A DNA stretch of 64,000 nucleotides from assembly GCA_008360955.1 (NCBI GenBank), contig LUCM01001683.1:111647-175646 (forward strand), read 5' to 3'. Position numbers and translations under genes: made by a program. Of this stretch, positions 10,668-23,094 are shown piece by piece (position 1 is the first letter of the stretch; each line of letters begins with the position of its first letter). Source of the stretch: Fasciolopsis buskii (lineage: Eukaryota; Platyhelminthes; Trematoda; Plagiorchiida; Fasciolidae). The notes under the pieces are model-generated. The model was not told the DNA's origin. It made no database searches and saw only the letters and a program-made list of their open reading frames with translations.

Positions 10668-11170
10668 TCTCTCTGAAGAACCTCCGCCAGATTCGCAGTC
10701 TGATGTTTCGGGATTCGGCGAAGGAGGAGGATCAGGTTCCGGTGAAGGAGGTTCCGGTGGTTTTGGCCTGTTCAGTATGTTTGGATCAAATTCAAACAAC
10801 TCATCGTCGGATTCCACGACTTCCGGGAATACATCCACGAGCGTTTCCGGTGGATCAGCTACATCAAAAGGCGATTTTGTGTTCCAGTAGTTATTTCTCC
10901 ACATGTACTTTTTTAGCTGAACTCGAGAATCCCTTTCCATCTCAGGTGATTGAGCACCTGTCCCTGTCGTTCTCGCCTCTTTGAATACAACCGGTAGAAG
11001 CCTAAAAAGTCAATTCCGCATTGTAATTCTTCATTCACACATTGTACATACGAAACGGTGAGGTGCAATTGCTGACTGGATTCCACTCTCGCACTTTCCT
11101 TTACCGTGTCGGCTGAACGGTGTCCTGGCAATCGCTGGCTATCCCATTCGGTCTGTCTGCCTTGTTTCCC
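10668..11170 (-). CDS. Unrecognised two-exon gene fragment with acidic, Pro-rich tail
   Basis: Two minus-strand open frames join through a 41-nt intron. The upstream exon runs from at most 11170 (just after an in-frame TAG) to 10958 and ends in a complete codon, CAG, followed by GTGCTC. The intron 10957-10917 ends in TTCAG. The next exon, 10916-10668, is 83 codons long, starts in phase 0 and ends at AGA before a GTAAAA donor. The first part includes HLTVSYVQCVNEELQCG and DFLGFYRLYSKRRERQGQ. The second starts LKKYMWRNNYWNTKSPF, continues with an acidic stretch (VVESDDELFEFD) and then a PEP/PSPEPDPPP-type segment. The frames match only if the intron is removed, and introns of this size are known in flukes. 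I do not recognise the family. The 5' boundary and the downstream exons are unknown. Each open frame alone could be chance; the joint phase match and the coding-like composition raise the odds. Confidence 0.5.
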
Positions 11171-14095
11171 CTATCTTCGACTTAGGAAATCGTTAATCTC
11201 CAGTGACCAGCAATTCACTGTGGACTAGAACGAGCTCTCTAAAGATCTTTCGACTAGGTGTTATATACATGTGCATAGCAGTTTTTGAACATGTTCCATT
11301 CAGTAATCCCTGTTTGTCGATTGTGGTTTTACCGACTTCCACTGCACGCATGCATGCACACGCACACCTGTCGGATACACGCCATTGGTGCTGACTTCCC
11401 TGCTATTGTTTTCATATGCCTTATGTTGGCCGGATCATGATTCTGTTCACGACGGAATATACAGTAGACTAGAGTGAAGTAGAGTTTCGTTTATGCAATT
11501 TATTTTTTTTTACTGTGTTCGTATGCTGTCTCTTCTACTTCTGATTGGCGTCCATGATCTTATCGGCGAATTTAATCCCAAGTCGTCATAACATTGATGG
11601 GGATATCAGTTCGCTGTTTTTTTATTCGGTTTCCAGAGCAACGAAACGAATGCATTTGATTTCCGAAACTTTTACAGACCTCCATTTCTGAAGGCATCGG
11701 GTTTCAGCCAGAATCGGAGACAAAAGGTTTTGTTTCTGTGCCATGATTTATCTTTTGTTCAAACATTCGGATGCTTACTCCTAATGGTTTCAACCCATTT
11801 AGCTTAAGGCATATGGCGCGTAGGAGCAGTATTTCTTGTTGTTGTCAATCAATTCGAATGAATTGTCCACTGCAGCTCACACTAGAGGTAGCAAGTAATC
11901 TGCTACTCTCAAATATCACGCCATTTCCTCAAAAATTGACTTTAGTTCCAGGATACATATGTTTGAATCAACTACATTTCAGTTATGATAATAAACAGCG
12001 TTGCACTATTGTCCGGACCGTTAACATCCTATGTGGTTTTATGTCACTCCGAATTCCACAGTTACCCGACCTCGAAAACTGTGGCACATTGTCCTTACCT
12101 TCCAGTAGTGCGTCGGGGCGATCATGAAAAGTTCAGTGATTTGTTATTGCGCTTGAATAGGAAGTTCAGTCTGGCCATTAATTTCGGGCCAATTTCGAAG
12201 GGATCAGGTTTCGTTGTATGGTCCCGAAGCGAATTCCGTTGGTCGACTTACAGGCGGTCATACACGTCAGTCCAAGGCTTATCTAGTTAATTTCTTCAGT
12301 TGTTTGCATATCATTTGACAACTAATGGCAAATCAATTTCATGTCCATGCCGGTGGCATAAATTGTGCCGGAGAATGGTGAACAATGGTTTCAGCGACGG
12401 AATTCGAGGTGCGGTTACCTGAAATCAAAATTAATAAACGTAATGTTCTATGTATCGTTTGAATCTGAGCTATATTCCTACCGTCCTACTTTCATGTGTC
12501 AGTAGGCAAACTACCGAAAAATCCACTCAGGCTTTGAGCGTCCGGTTTAATTGCGAAACCTTATTTTTAACAAAGCAATGCAGTTCCCGTTCGTGAAAGT
12601 TGTAGTGAAACCATTCTCGGTGACGGATAAATGTCGGCATATGGTCGATTCCACAAAAGTCTGTACGAAGTTAAACTAGTTTAACGGGCATGAAAGGAAT
12701 GGCCCAAATTGCTTTCCAACAGTCTTATTGAGTTTGCTAATAGGTTCCAATTCCATCGAAATATTACTGACAACTGGAGTGTTGGATCTTTGGTGTTGGA
12801 AACAGAATAAAAGTACGATCTATTCAATTCACGTATGGTACCTTAGGGGTATGTAAATGCTTGCTGCAAAAGATCTCTGGTGAGAACCATTTGGAATATT
12901 ACTACTTACACGGCAAATCAGATATTGTAGTCTACTTAACACCCTAAATGCTTTTTCATTCAGAGAGAAATGTGAATATCATGAGTTGTCCAGTGGAGTC
13001 AGTCGTGTTTGATAGACGATGTATAGAAATTAAATGATTAACGGTTGTACAATACGTTGTGAGCCACACAACAACAAAACATCTAAATAGAAACAATTTA
13101 CTCCTTGTTTCCGTTTCACTTGTAAATTATTCCTCACCTTGATAAACTTATGAAGTTAAGCGTACTCCATGCCGCATTCACAATTCAGTTACCTCCAGTG
13201 TCCAGCTAACACATTCATTACTTACTTACTGGGGAGAGATATTTTCTGGTCATCAGCATTTGCAGAATTCGGGACCGCCTAAAATCTTGACGAGATTTGC
13301 CTAGTGATTCATATCGTCTATGAGTTTGCGATCTACCACGTGCCTGTAGTAAATTGATTCCTCTTCAGGTCTCGGTACCCACCCCTCATGACCAAACTTA
13401 AGGTGAAAAGTAATGTGAATATGCTGAATGTTTATTGCCTTGCTGAAGCGAATTGACCAGTTGGTATAATGAGCCAGCGGCGTACCACGTTTCCCGAGAG
13501 ATAGAGACACCGAGACCAGTCGTGATCGGGTACACCATCCAGTTCACTTACCGTAATTGGTTAACTTGCTAGCTGTCACCGACTGTAGTTCTGCGTTGTC
13601 TGTGATGTGTGTTGTAGGGTGACTGGTGAGATTAAAGAAAATCTGCCGCACATGTTCCGCTTAGATCGGTGTTTTACTCCTCGCTCTGCCTAGATTAGAT
13701 AAGTCGTCCTTAATGCATTCCACACGGGAGTTCTCCCTTCCAAATTCATTGGAACAACTGCGTTGAAAAAAGCGGTATGTATTAAGCAGTAGTACGGATG
13801 ATCGGGTTATTTTAGTCATGTATTGGTTAATCGTTCGGCTCCAGATGAATCAGAGTCCTTGTGGTCAGGTGCTATTTTGCATGTATTCTTGTTTTTTTTA
13901 TCATTGTGTCGCGATGTGATATTTCGTTATTTTAGTTGGTTCATTTAGGATGTGATGCATCCACAAACTTTGCAAAGGAATGCATGCTCGTAGAGTTTAG
14001 TCAGATCCATTCTTCCTGAACTATTAACTGGACCGAACGATAGATTTTCAGCAAGGTCAAGATAGTGTGACCGATAGGTTGACTGAGTCGGCTAA
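11171..14095. other. Non-coding or unannotated spacer
   Basis: I see no recognisable coding, RNA gene or mobile element. A short alternating purine-pyrimidine stretch (CATGCATGCACACGCACAC type) lies near 11347-11368. Open frames at 11771-12290 have no family signature. The left end may contain upstream intron of the minus-strand gene. Confidence 0.4.
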
Positions 14096-16705
14096 ATCGA
14101 ACCGGTCGCTACAAATTGTGGGTGCAGGTACGGGCTACTGTGGATCTTGAGAAAGTCTTTCGTTTCTAAGACGTAAAGCACATGCTGCACCTGGATATCT
14201 CTGTTGCTGGATGACTTGGCCCGAGTTATGTTGCCCGTGCATCGTCGGTCAGCAAGACGAAACGGTATAAGTGGAAATCTCGGTTTCCGGATGTGCTTTG
14301 AACTGCGAGGTTTGTTAGATCGAACAGTGGTCTGTAAAACAGGACAATCGGGACAGAATGCGGATACAGGACAACCTTATTGTGCCCCACTGGAATCGGC
14401 GGGTAGTGGGGGAAATTTAGCCAGATACCCCAACGTGACCTGAAGCATAGCGATGCAACTTCTTGAAGATCGACACATACTTTTTGCGTAAACTATACCT
14501 TACCGAGGCGTCATATTGGAGTTCTGTTGGTATATTTGGTAGCTTGCGAGTTTCCGCGAGTACACTGACGTGGCTTTTGAAAAGTGCAATAGCACTTTAA
14601 CAACTGTCAGAAGAGAATTGACGAGGGCATCGGTGCGCAACGCAGCTTTCTTCTCTCGACTTTGCTATCCATGCGCGTTGCATTTCATTCGACGAATAGC
14701 AGACTGTCGAATTTAGTTTGATATCTATATGGTCGTTCCAGTCATTGCATGAACATATCTTCAAAATGGATTTAACTGATCGATGGTGAGGGTTTCCAAT
14801 GTATGAGCCGACCCCCAATTTCCCATATACATTAGATGCGGTTGATTTAAGACTGCATCGAGAACCAGGACAAGGACGACGATAGAAGGCGTACTCAGCG
14901 GGACTTGGATGCTAGACGAAAGCGGTCACGAGAGGACATCGAAACCACACACTTCAGGGGCTCTTCATCAAACACGGTCGACTGGAATTTCCCGAGAATG
15001 TGAAAGTATTTTCGGAGGAGATTGAAATGTGAAATTAGAATTAACCTGCATGGGGTGAGTATGCTAGGGTATCAGTGAAACTGAACCTTGACGCTACGTG
15101 TCGGCTTGTGCGCGTTCATGATCTAGCAGGTTATACAGGATTGCCTGTTTTAATCCAACGATTCAGTCATATCTAGGAGGTCAATGGATAGATACCTGAA
15201 AAAGTAGCCTCCAGTTTGGGGTTGGTGCAATCTGGAAACTTAATCCGCGGAAAGTGTAGGGTTTCCCAATCAGTCGCTGCCTTGGGAGCAGGTTGGTGTT
15301 GGGACCAAAAGCTTTGGTTGCCAACTCTAGTCGCTCTCCTCCTTAACGACTGGACTTTGGCAGTACCAATGCACCATCTCGAATAGGTTGCATGTCTACA
15401 AATAATTGCATATTCCGTCGATCATCGTTCAGGATCATCAACATCGCACTAACCATTTCCTCAAGCAAGGTGGATGGTGGTAAGTAAGTGGTAATGTCGA
15501 CAAGGTTCCCTCTTATTCAACCGTCTGTTTGTCTATTCTGCCTACCCGTAACGCCCTCATTGATGACATGCTCGATAGTTGCAACGATTTACTTTCGAAT
15601 AGTGTCGTCAGTGGTCTTCAATCTGATAGGTCAGATTTTCTTAATCCTCGTCAAGGTCTGAATCTCGGCTCATTTAGTGCGCGTACCGTCTTGGAGGTCG
15701 GCTAGTAGACGTGTTTAGCGCTGACTATAGACTTACTGGCAATCAATGCCTGCTACGTCAGTGAAACGCGCATTCAAGATTCGAGTAGTAAAATCCAACT
15801 GACTTCGCCTAGTACCTCAACAAACTATTTCCTGCGCACTTCAGAGAACGCAAGAGCTTGAGCTACGGGTCAGCAGGTATATGAATGGTCCTGACCGACA
15901 AGGCTGAAGCGGAGGTTTCAGACTGGATCCTGCTTAATAGTCGTTTATATGGCGTAGGACTTCGGGGGTCGGTTAGAGCTTGAAAAGAGCTGTGTTAGGT
16001 GCAGTTTGTCTGTAGTCTCAGCATAGCCTCCAACAGACGGTATCACTGACACGCAGAAAGACGAGTTTTATGACGAATTCGCTATTTTCGTTTGCAGGAG
16101 CAAAAGCTGTTACATGATAATGGTAACAAGGGACTTCGACGCTCAATTTGGAAAACCTAATAGATCTTGAGCTTGTTAGATGAGCGTGGCGTTCTACCAG
16201 CTGGGAATTTTAGGTAACGGGGATGGGCTTCTCCAGTTTTGTGCAGATAATCGGTTACTCCTGACCAGTACGAACTTCCGACACAGTCCTTATCGTACAA
16301 TGCGATGGGGCCACAGTGCTGTCATTGAACGTTTGTGGCATTTTATAGAAAGAGGGCTTGCTAAGAGGAAGCATTCCACATCCTCAACGCTCTCTGCCGG
16401 TTCTCGACCACTTATACGGGAGTATGATTTCCGATTCACAACTTACGGTATAATGGTCTTGTGCCTGTTCGCAACCTGGGGGTTTACGGCAGCGGTAATA
16501 TTACTTATTCATTTTCCTTGGTAGTGCAGAGTAAACTAAGTGACTGGCGGCACTAGATGTTTCTGTCTGGCTCGTATTTTGATCGCATGAACCAGTATCC
16601 CACGGGTCCTTCTTTGTGATTACTTTGATGGACCCCGTGTGGTAGAACTCTGATGATTGGTCGGTAGATTATGGTTATTCCTTCTAATGAGAAAGCTGCA
16701 GTCTA
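14096..16705 (+). repeat. 2.6-kb direct duplication, copy B
   Basis: Direct copy of 4893-7504, offset by 9203 bp on the left and 9201 bp on the right because of a 2-bp deletion near 15988 (AAGAGCTG here, AAGACAGCTG in copy A). The flanks differ from those of copy A on both sides: GGCTAA precedes and GTCATTG follows, with no matching flanking repeat. The lack of a target duplication here and its presence around copy A would fit A being the younger insertion, but that is weak evidence. Confidence 0.95.
15658..16314 (+). pseudogene. RTE endonuclease relic (in copy B)
   Basis: Same dead endonuclease fragment as in copy A, with the same stops and frame breaks apart from a 2-bp deletion. It shares LLQFCADNRLLLTSTNFRHS with the other copy and with the intact-looking block at 1708-2157. 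Because the decay is shared, the fragment degenerated before the segment was duplicated. Confidence 0.75.
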
Positions 16706-19700
16706 GTCATTGCTGGAATCTTTCGACCAGAGGTTGAAATAGACGTGCATCGGTCATTATTCCCTCTCATTCGGTGATTTGGTGTCTGTGGTTTTTTGAC
16801 GCAGTCTTTCGTGTGTCTTGTGCATTGTTGGTCTATTTGGTCGATGGGGTCTTGAATCCAGTATCTGTGTAATCCGTTTTTTATCTGCTTTTTCGGGTCA
16901 AAGTAGTTTGCATTGCGTTTTTTTCGATAGCTTTCAGTTTTCTAGGTGAATGCGGTTTCTTGTTCTCAAACCGTTTTTGCCCACAGTATGGCGTCTGCGA
17001 AATGCAACTCCTACGCATTTTTGGATGTTGGCTGTGGGTCATTCTTTCGGGGACTCATTAGTTACTATTTTTCGTTTGACGTAAAGTAATCGTATTGTTG
17101 AATACTCAAATTAAAATCTGGTGCCTAACAAGAAATGTATCCATAATGACGGCATACTTGGTGTCATTGTGTTGATTATCACGACTACCTGCAAATAGTG
17201 AACTGAGAATTCTAATTTATAATCGATTTCTGTGGTAGTGCGGAAGTTCTTTAGTGAACGGATGAAAGATTGGGTGATATAATCTGCTAGGAGTTTTCAT
17301 GCGCCCTTGATTTGCAACGCATTTCTTTTAAAGTTGTTAAAAACGGTATCGATAAGCTCGAATTTTAGTAGCGGGATAACTTATGTGCAAGTGTAAGAGC
17401 TAACGGATCTTCCGCCATCCTCGATAGAGAATTCATGCCAGATCTCTCAGCTGAAAAAAATGCACGTGAAAAGATGACAGTTTGATTGACATTGAACTTG
17501 AGCATAATGAAACTGCTAATTGCTGGTTGCTCGATTATTGGCCATGCTAGGTAGATGGTGGATGCAATCCAGTCATATCCTATCTTTGGTGAAGATAGAC
17601 AGCAAGGCCACGTTTTTCCATTTGATGCTAGCTGACGCTGAAGCTTGACTGGAAGACAACGGGGATGTGCAAAACGTGATGGTTACATCGTGATTTGTGC
17701 CACCTAATTGGGTTGTATATTCTTGCTGCCACAACGTTACGATATGAAATTTAACAGGTAAAATGTATGAAGCGAGAGGGATGAATTATGTACGACCTCG
17801 AAAATCGATGAAATAATGCCAGTCACACCTTCAAATATGCATACAAAATAGTATATCAATATGCTGTTCTTATTTATGTGAAATTTTGTGGTTTGGCTGT
17901 CCTCACTCGACCTAATGAGGACTGACGTTATCGATCTAGAGGTAGGACTGACTGACTGGAGGGTAGACTTCGGGACAGTGATTAGCTGTTCTTCAGCAGA
18001 CTTAGTGTTTCTTTAAATGCGATTACCGTGATTGAAGAAAGTAGATGTATAAGTAGGAGATAGATTATCCGCAGACTTCGCTTGTCATGGCCGAAAACTG
18101 CGGCAGACTGGTCATGTCCAGTTTTGGCACGTTTTTAATGCGGCATGTTGACAGGGTATGCTCTTTGCAAAATGAATGTAGGTTCAAATGAATTTATTGT
18201 TCCAGATCTCCCGACGAGTAGCAGTCTGACAAATGATTAGTTATTCCTGTAGTTGAATTCGCGGGGTATCGTAGATGCTCTTTGATTTAACCAGAACTAC
18301 CGATACACAAGTTTTGGGCAGGCAATTCCATCAAACTGCTCACAGACTGTGCGAACAATGAAAATTAGTGTTAAGAAGAGAAAGAAATTCCTATTGGGGA
18401 TTTAAAATCCATCCCGACGATGAGTCAATTTTTGATTTGCGTTTCTAACTGATCAGTCTTTATTACATGTTGAGAAGTGACGTTAGACTTGTCTGACATT
18501 CTTTCAGTTGTGATCAGTGAAATGTCATCCTTTCAGGTGCTTTGAAATGGATTGGTTGGGCAGAAAGATTTTGATCCGTCGTATTTCAACGATGTAAGCT
18601 TTCGCGCCAACGAAAGATTCTCGATGACGGAACTAGCTGATTTCCCCACAGGAGTTTGAATGTGGTTACCACACACTTAGGTCGTCAGAAACTTCTCCGC
18701 AAATAATGTACGTTATTTCAAATATATGAGGAGAAAATTTGTTACGCGGAAGCAGGGAAATGAGGAGATTACGAACACTGCCGTGACGCCAGTTCTTGTG
18801 CTGTTATGGAACATTGGATTGAACATCCGAGTGAACAGGAACGGCTGCAAGTAGAAATTAATTATTAATCACAACAAGAATCGAACTCAGAATTAAGTAA
18901 TTTTGTTTGTACAGTCCAAATTCAACAATGCAAGGGATTACCAATACCGTAACAACAATGCGTGCACATTACTTTCACTCAGTCAGGGGATTTGGTGCAA
19001 TAGAGGACAACAACCATACCCAACCAATGGCCAAATCAGGCAGTAATCTACCCATTCCACACCGTAAGCTCCAATTCCTACTCATTCATCCTCTTACCCT
19101 CCTTATTGCGTAATTCCCCTGCCATTTTCCCCGGCCTATAGAAAGTTTTCTCTACTCCCATAACGCTTTAACTTTTGTCCATCTGCAGCGGGAAATTCCG
19201 ATAGCAAATTGCTCGTCTCATCGTTTACCAACAATACTCGATTTATGCTATCCACAACTATCCTGTAACGTGCGTGCCCATTTTGGTTCTCGACGCTCGC
19301 AGACACGGTTTATGTTACAGGTGCTCGACTTGGAAAACGTTTCTCACAGCCGCTTGTTTGTAAAATCACGACTTGTATAGAGCCGAAAATTTTTCACATT
19401 AAAGTGCTTGATTCCTGTGTTGACGTCAAGCGCACACATCCGCGCGATGATTCTTAGAACCATCGTGATAAGGAACGCTGATAATAAAGCATTGTGAGAA
19501 AATCCATAGTGTATGAGTCCAAAACTCGTTTTTCCTGGGCTGTTGGCAATAACAGATCCGACTATTCTCAATGTGCTGCCTATCAGTCAGTCGACAAGTG
19601 TTGATATTTTATTCGTTGGTTGGCCAAAGCATTTTAAACAGTGTAAATGCCGTAACCTTCCCGTCGACGAACTCCTTTCTTTTAAGTACTATCACGCAAT

Positions 19701-22700
19701 TTCAGTTGGGCTCGAATCTGTGTGCCTAGGTGACCACGGGAAAACCTTACTATGCCGGCATTCTTGGAACGATTCTCATTTGCTGGGGATGTGCATTATC
19801 CTCTTGGAGGACTATTAAATTGGATTGGTGATTTTTACAATTGATTTGTATTCTGTTCCTTCCGGAGGACGTTAGTAATCTCAATCGCACTCGTATCTTT
19901 GGAGTAATATAATGCTTCTCTTGCCGTTCGGGAGATAAATATCACAGCTTTTCGTATTCTTTAGGCCTACCAAAGGTTTTTGTTTTAACCCAATAATTTC
20001 GTACATGTAATAATATTCTATTATGTGCCTAAATTGCGCTTCATGCGAAACAGGTGAACATGCCGCAAAACGAATGCCAGCGCTCCCACCGACGTGGCAC
20101 ATGACGTCTCCCTGCGATCACAATTGTGGCACATGCCGATTCCACGTCAGTTGAACAGTATCGAACAACACAAGGAACACTGAGTGCAGTTCGTTCAAAC
20201 CACGTGATATGAAGCGCAAAAACGGCATCCGAACATTTGTGGCAAGATTAACAGAAGCCAAATGCCCTACTGGAGGAGGGCATTTTTTGACACTGTGCAC
20301 ACAAGTCTTGGATGAAATTAAATCCATCGTCTTAGGATAAGATTATGCTTCTATTCACTTTTGGGAGGAATACTTTGGCCGTGTAAAAGTTGAATATTAA
20401 GCCCAGCGCGCACATAAGGCATATACTTAAATGAACCTGATTTGTTTTTGGTCAGCATTTTTTGGCGCACCTTTCTTCGAAACAAATTGGAAGAAACTCT
20501 GGTGGGAGAACGCACTTTAATTTTGGACTCAATTTGAGCAGGTAACAACAATTAACATCTGGTCTCTTACTCTGTTCAGACGAAAGGACATCTACTTCTA
20601 CCTAGCTCTGGTGTAATGTTCGAAGTGCAACCAAGAGGGCTTTTTCCATAGATGGAAATCGTAGTATAAGTGACAAGGGTTTTATTCTGTAACGGTTATC
20701 GGCTGAGGCGAAGTTAAGTGACTGGAGTAATCTCAGTGCTATTTCATTTTCAGAAAAGAACATGCAAATCCTAAATGAAACCTCTCCTGAAATAGAGAAG
20801 GAGTTACTGGGTCCCCAGGATGCCTGACATCCGAGTTGAATGATCAGTTGACGCCTCCAATGGGTTACGAAACGGTGTCTTTCCAGTGCTCACTAAGTTA
20901 AACCATATGATCAATATCTCGACTCCGGGTCCCGTAAGTCAACCATTTGCTTTGGTTTCGGCAATCGAGAGGCACCAGATACAAAGGAGGCTTGGATCCC
21001 TAAAGGTAATCGATGTCATAGAGGTGGAAACTGAAGAATCTAGCGCATTTGGTGAACTCTGCATAGCGTATTGTATTCCAACATCTCCTTTGCCAATATT
21101 CTGAAGGTTCTAGGACTTGTGAAATATGAAGACTCATTTGCAAACATAATAAGTTTATGTGCAAGTTCCTCTTATTTTGACCGTTTGCAGGTCGTAATAA
21201 GATCAACTGAACATGAATGACAATGGTTGTCAGAGTTAACTACTCTGAACTTGAAAATGCAACTCGAATTAGACATGAAAACTTCATAACTTTATTAAAA
21301 AGGGCATTGAGATTTATCCACCTATATATGCATAAGTGGTAGTTAGCTCACTTGTTCAACAGAAATACTTGTTTTATCGAATATTCTATCTGCTCTGACG
21401 TCTGTAATCACAGGATAGATTTTCTTGAGTAGTAATTGAACTGTTTCACATTAACTTGGGTTTAACAGTAATTGTTAATTGTGAACAGGATTTTCTCTGA
21501 AGCAGGACTCATTTAAATTAAAGTTGGCCTTACCCCAACGCCATTCAAGCAAGTTATGTTAATTATTTGCCGTGTTAACTTGAAATTGAACTGGTGAGAT
21601 AGGAGCAATGCAATCTCTTGCTATCGCAGTACAGTGGCTCATGAACTGATTCATTTGAAATTTTCGTGCTTAATCATATGCAACTTTTTAATCCGGACGT
21701 GAACCACTCTTTTCATTTTATTAAACTAACAAACTGTCAGGTGCATGTCTTTTATGCATGTAATCAAACGAATTCGCAAGTGAACCCAAGTACTTAAGAT
21801 TTTTAAGCAGAAGCTCCTTTCCTCATTTCTGAGGTAGATCTTTGTGAATAGTTCATGTATCCTTGTCCCGATATGGAGAAAATGTACTGTAGTACTTTAA
21901 TTATCAGCTGATTTCTAGCGTGGATTAACCGTGCAATAAGCAACGAAATGTAACTGTCCTGGGCAGTAGCAGAAAATGTCGTCCACGTCAAATCGGCGAC
22001 CTGTTTATTCTGTTAATGAAATCACTGCAAGTGATGACCCGAAAGATCGGTGTTGCCAGCATAAAATTCTCCAAACACGTTATTTTGTTTCCTCTCATCC
22101 GTCCAAGTTGCTTCCGTTAACATGAATGAAACTAGAAAAGAACTTTGAGCAAGTCAAAATAGAAGTCACAGTGACTAAAAGAAAATTTGTCATTTTGGCG
22201 ATAGAGACATTTCCCAAACTCGGGACGAGCAGACATTGTTAGAAAATGCTGGGGTCCCTGAATGAGGTTCGTGTTACCCCCAGAATTCCGTAATCACAAT
22301 GTTTGGGTAGGATGGTATACTTACGTGAACGTGCTTCATGTAAAAACATACCACAGTTCGCATCTTAATGTTTTTCAAGATATTTGATTTTGTGACTTGA
22401 TAATTCAGTGTGCCCTTTACATAGCAGACATTATAGTCAAAATTCTAAAACTTTTAGCGAACGAGGAAAAAATAATTTGATACTTGAGCTGCTATATGCC
22501 CCTTCAAAATGAACAAAATATACTGCCAGAGTCCATCAACTCTGTTTCTAGAGATATACAACCAAAGTGTAGTGAATAAATCTTACCTTGTTCTCCATAT
22601 AGGGCTCCTAATACATCGTAGTGTCATAAGCAGACAGTGGTTACGATGACGTATCGACTGAAATTTTAGCATTTCTTCTCACTAAGAATCACAAAAGCCT

Positions 22701-22783
22701 GAGGCCTATCGTCGAAAAGCTTCGTGGTCTTCTGTTGAATAATCCCAATACAAAGCCAATCATTTGATCTTTTATGTTGCTGC

Positions 22784-22803
22784 ATATATATAGATATATA
22801 TAT
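22784..22803. repeat. TA-rich microsatellite
   Basis: Short imperfect TA dinucleotide run interrupted by one G. No flanking element was recognised. Confidence 0.8.
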
Positions 22804-23071
22804 GACGAGAAACATGATTAATGATGCATTGTCAGAAAATCAGACAGCTTTTTTCGCTGGCTTTGAGAACAAATCTCCAGCCTCTTTGGACACGCTGCTT
22901 ATCTTCTGGTCAACAAATCTAACTAGTTTTTTATCCAATGCTATTGTAAAGATAATGACCAAACTTTATCAGGCGATAAGTTCCATATGACGGTGTTTCG
23001 TTCCAAATATCTTTACATGCCTTCAATTGGGTTCAAGTACAGATTACAGTAAAGTACAGTACAGAATACTC

Positions 23072-23094
23072 GCATGGCTTCTAGGAAGCCATGC
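23072..23094. repeat. Perfect 10-bp stem, 3-nt loop hairpin
   Basis: GCATGGCTTC, loop TAG, then GAAGCCATGC form a perfect inverted repeat. It is preceded by short repeats of the AGTACAGT type (23047-23063). No poly-T run or gene end is nearby, so there is no reason to call it a terminator or histone-type 3' end. Confidence 0.8.

Noticed and set aside
4893..16705. Helitron-like ends on the 2.6-kb repeat (A|TC start, CTAG|T end in copy B)
   Set aside because: Copy A does not keep the 3' T neighbour, and only a 4-bp hairpin (TTCT/AGAA) precedes the end. No helicase or replication-initiator coding is present, so the match is at chance level.
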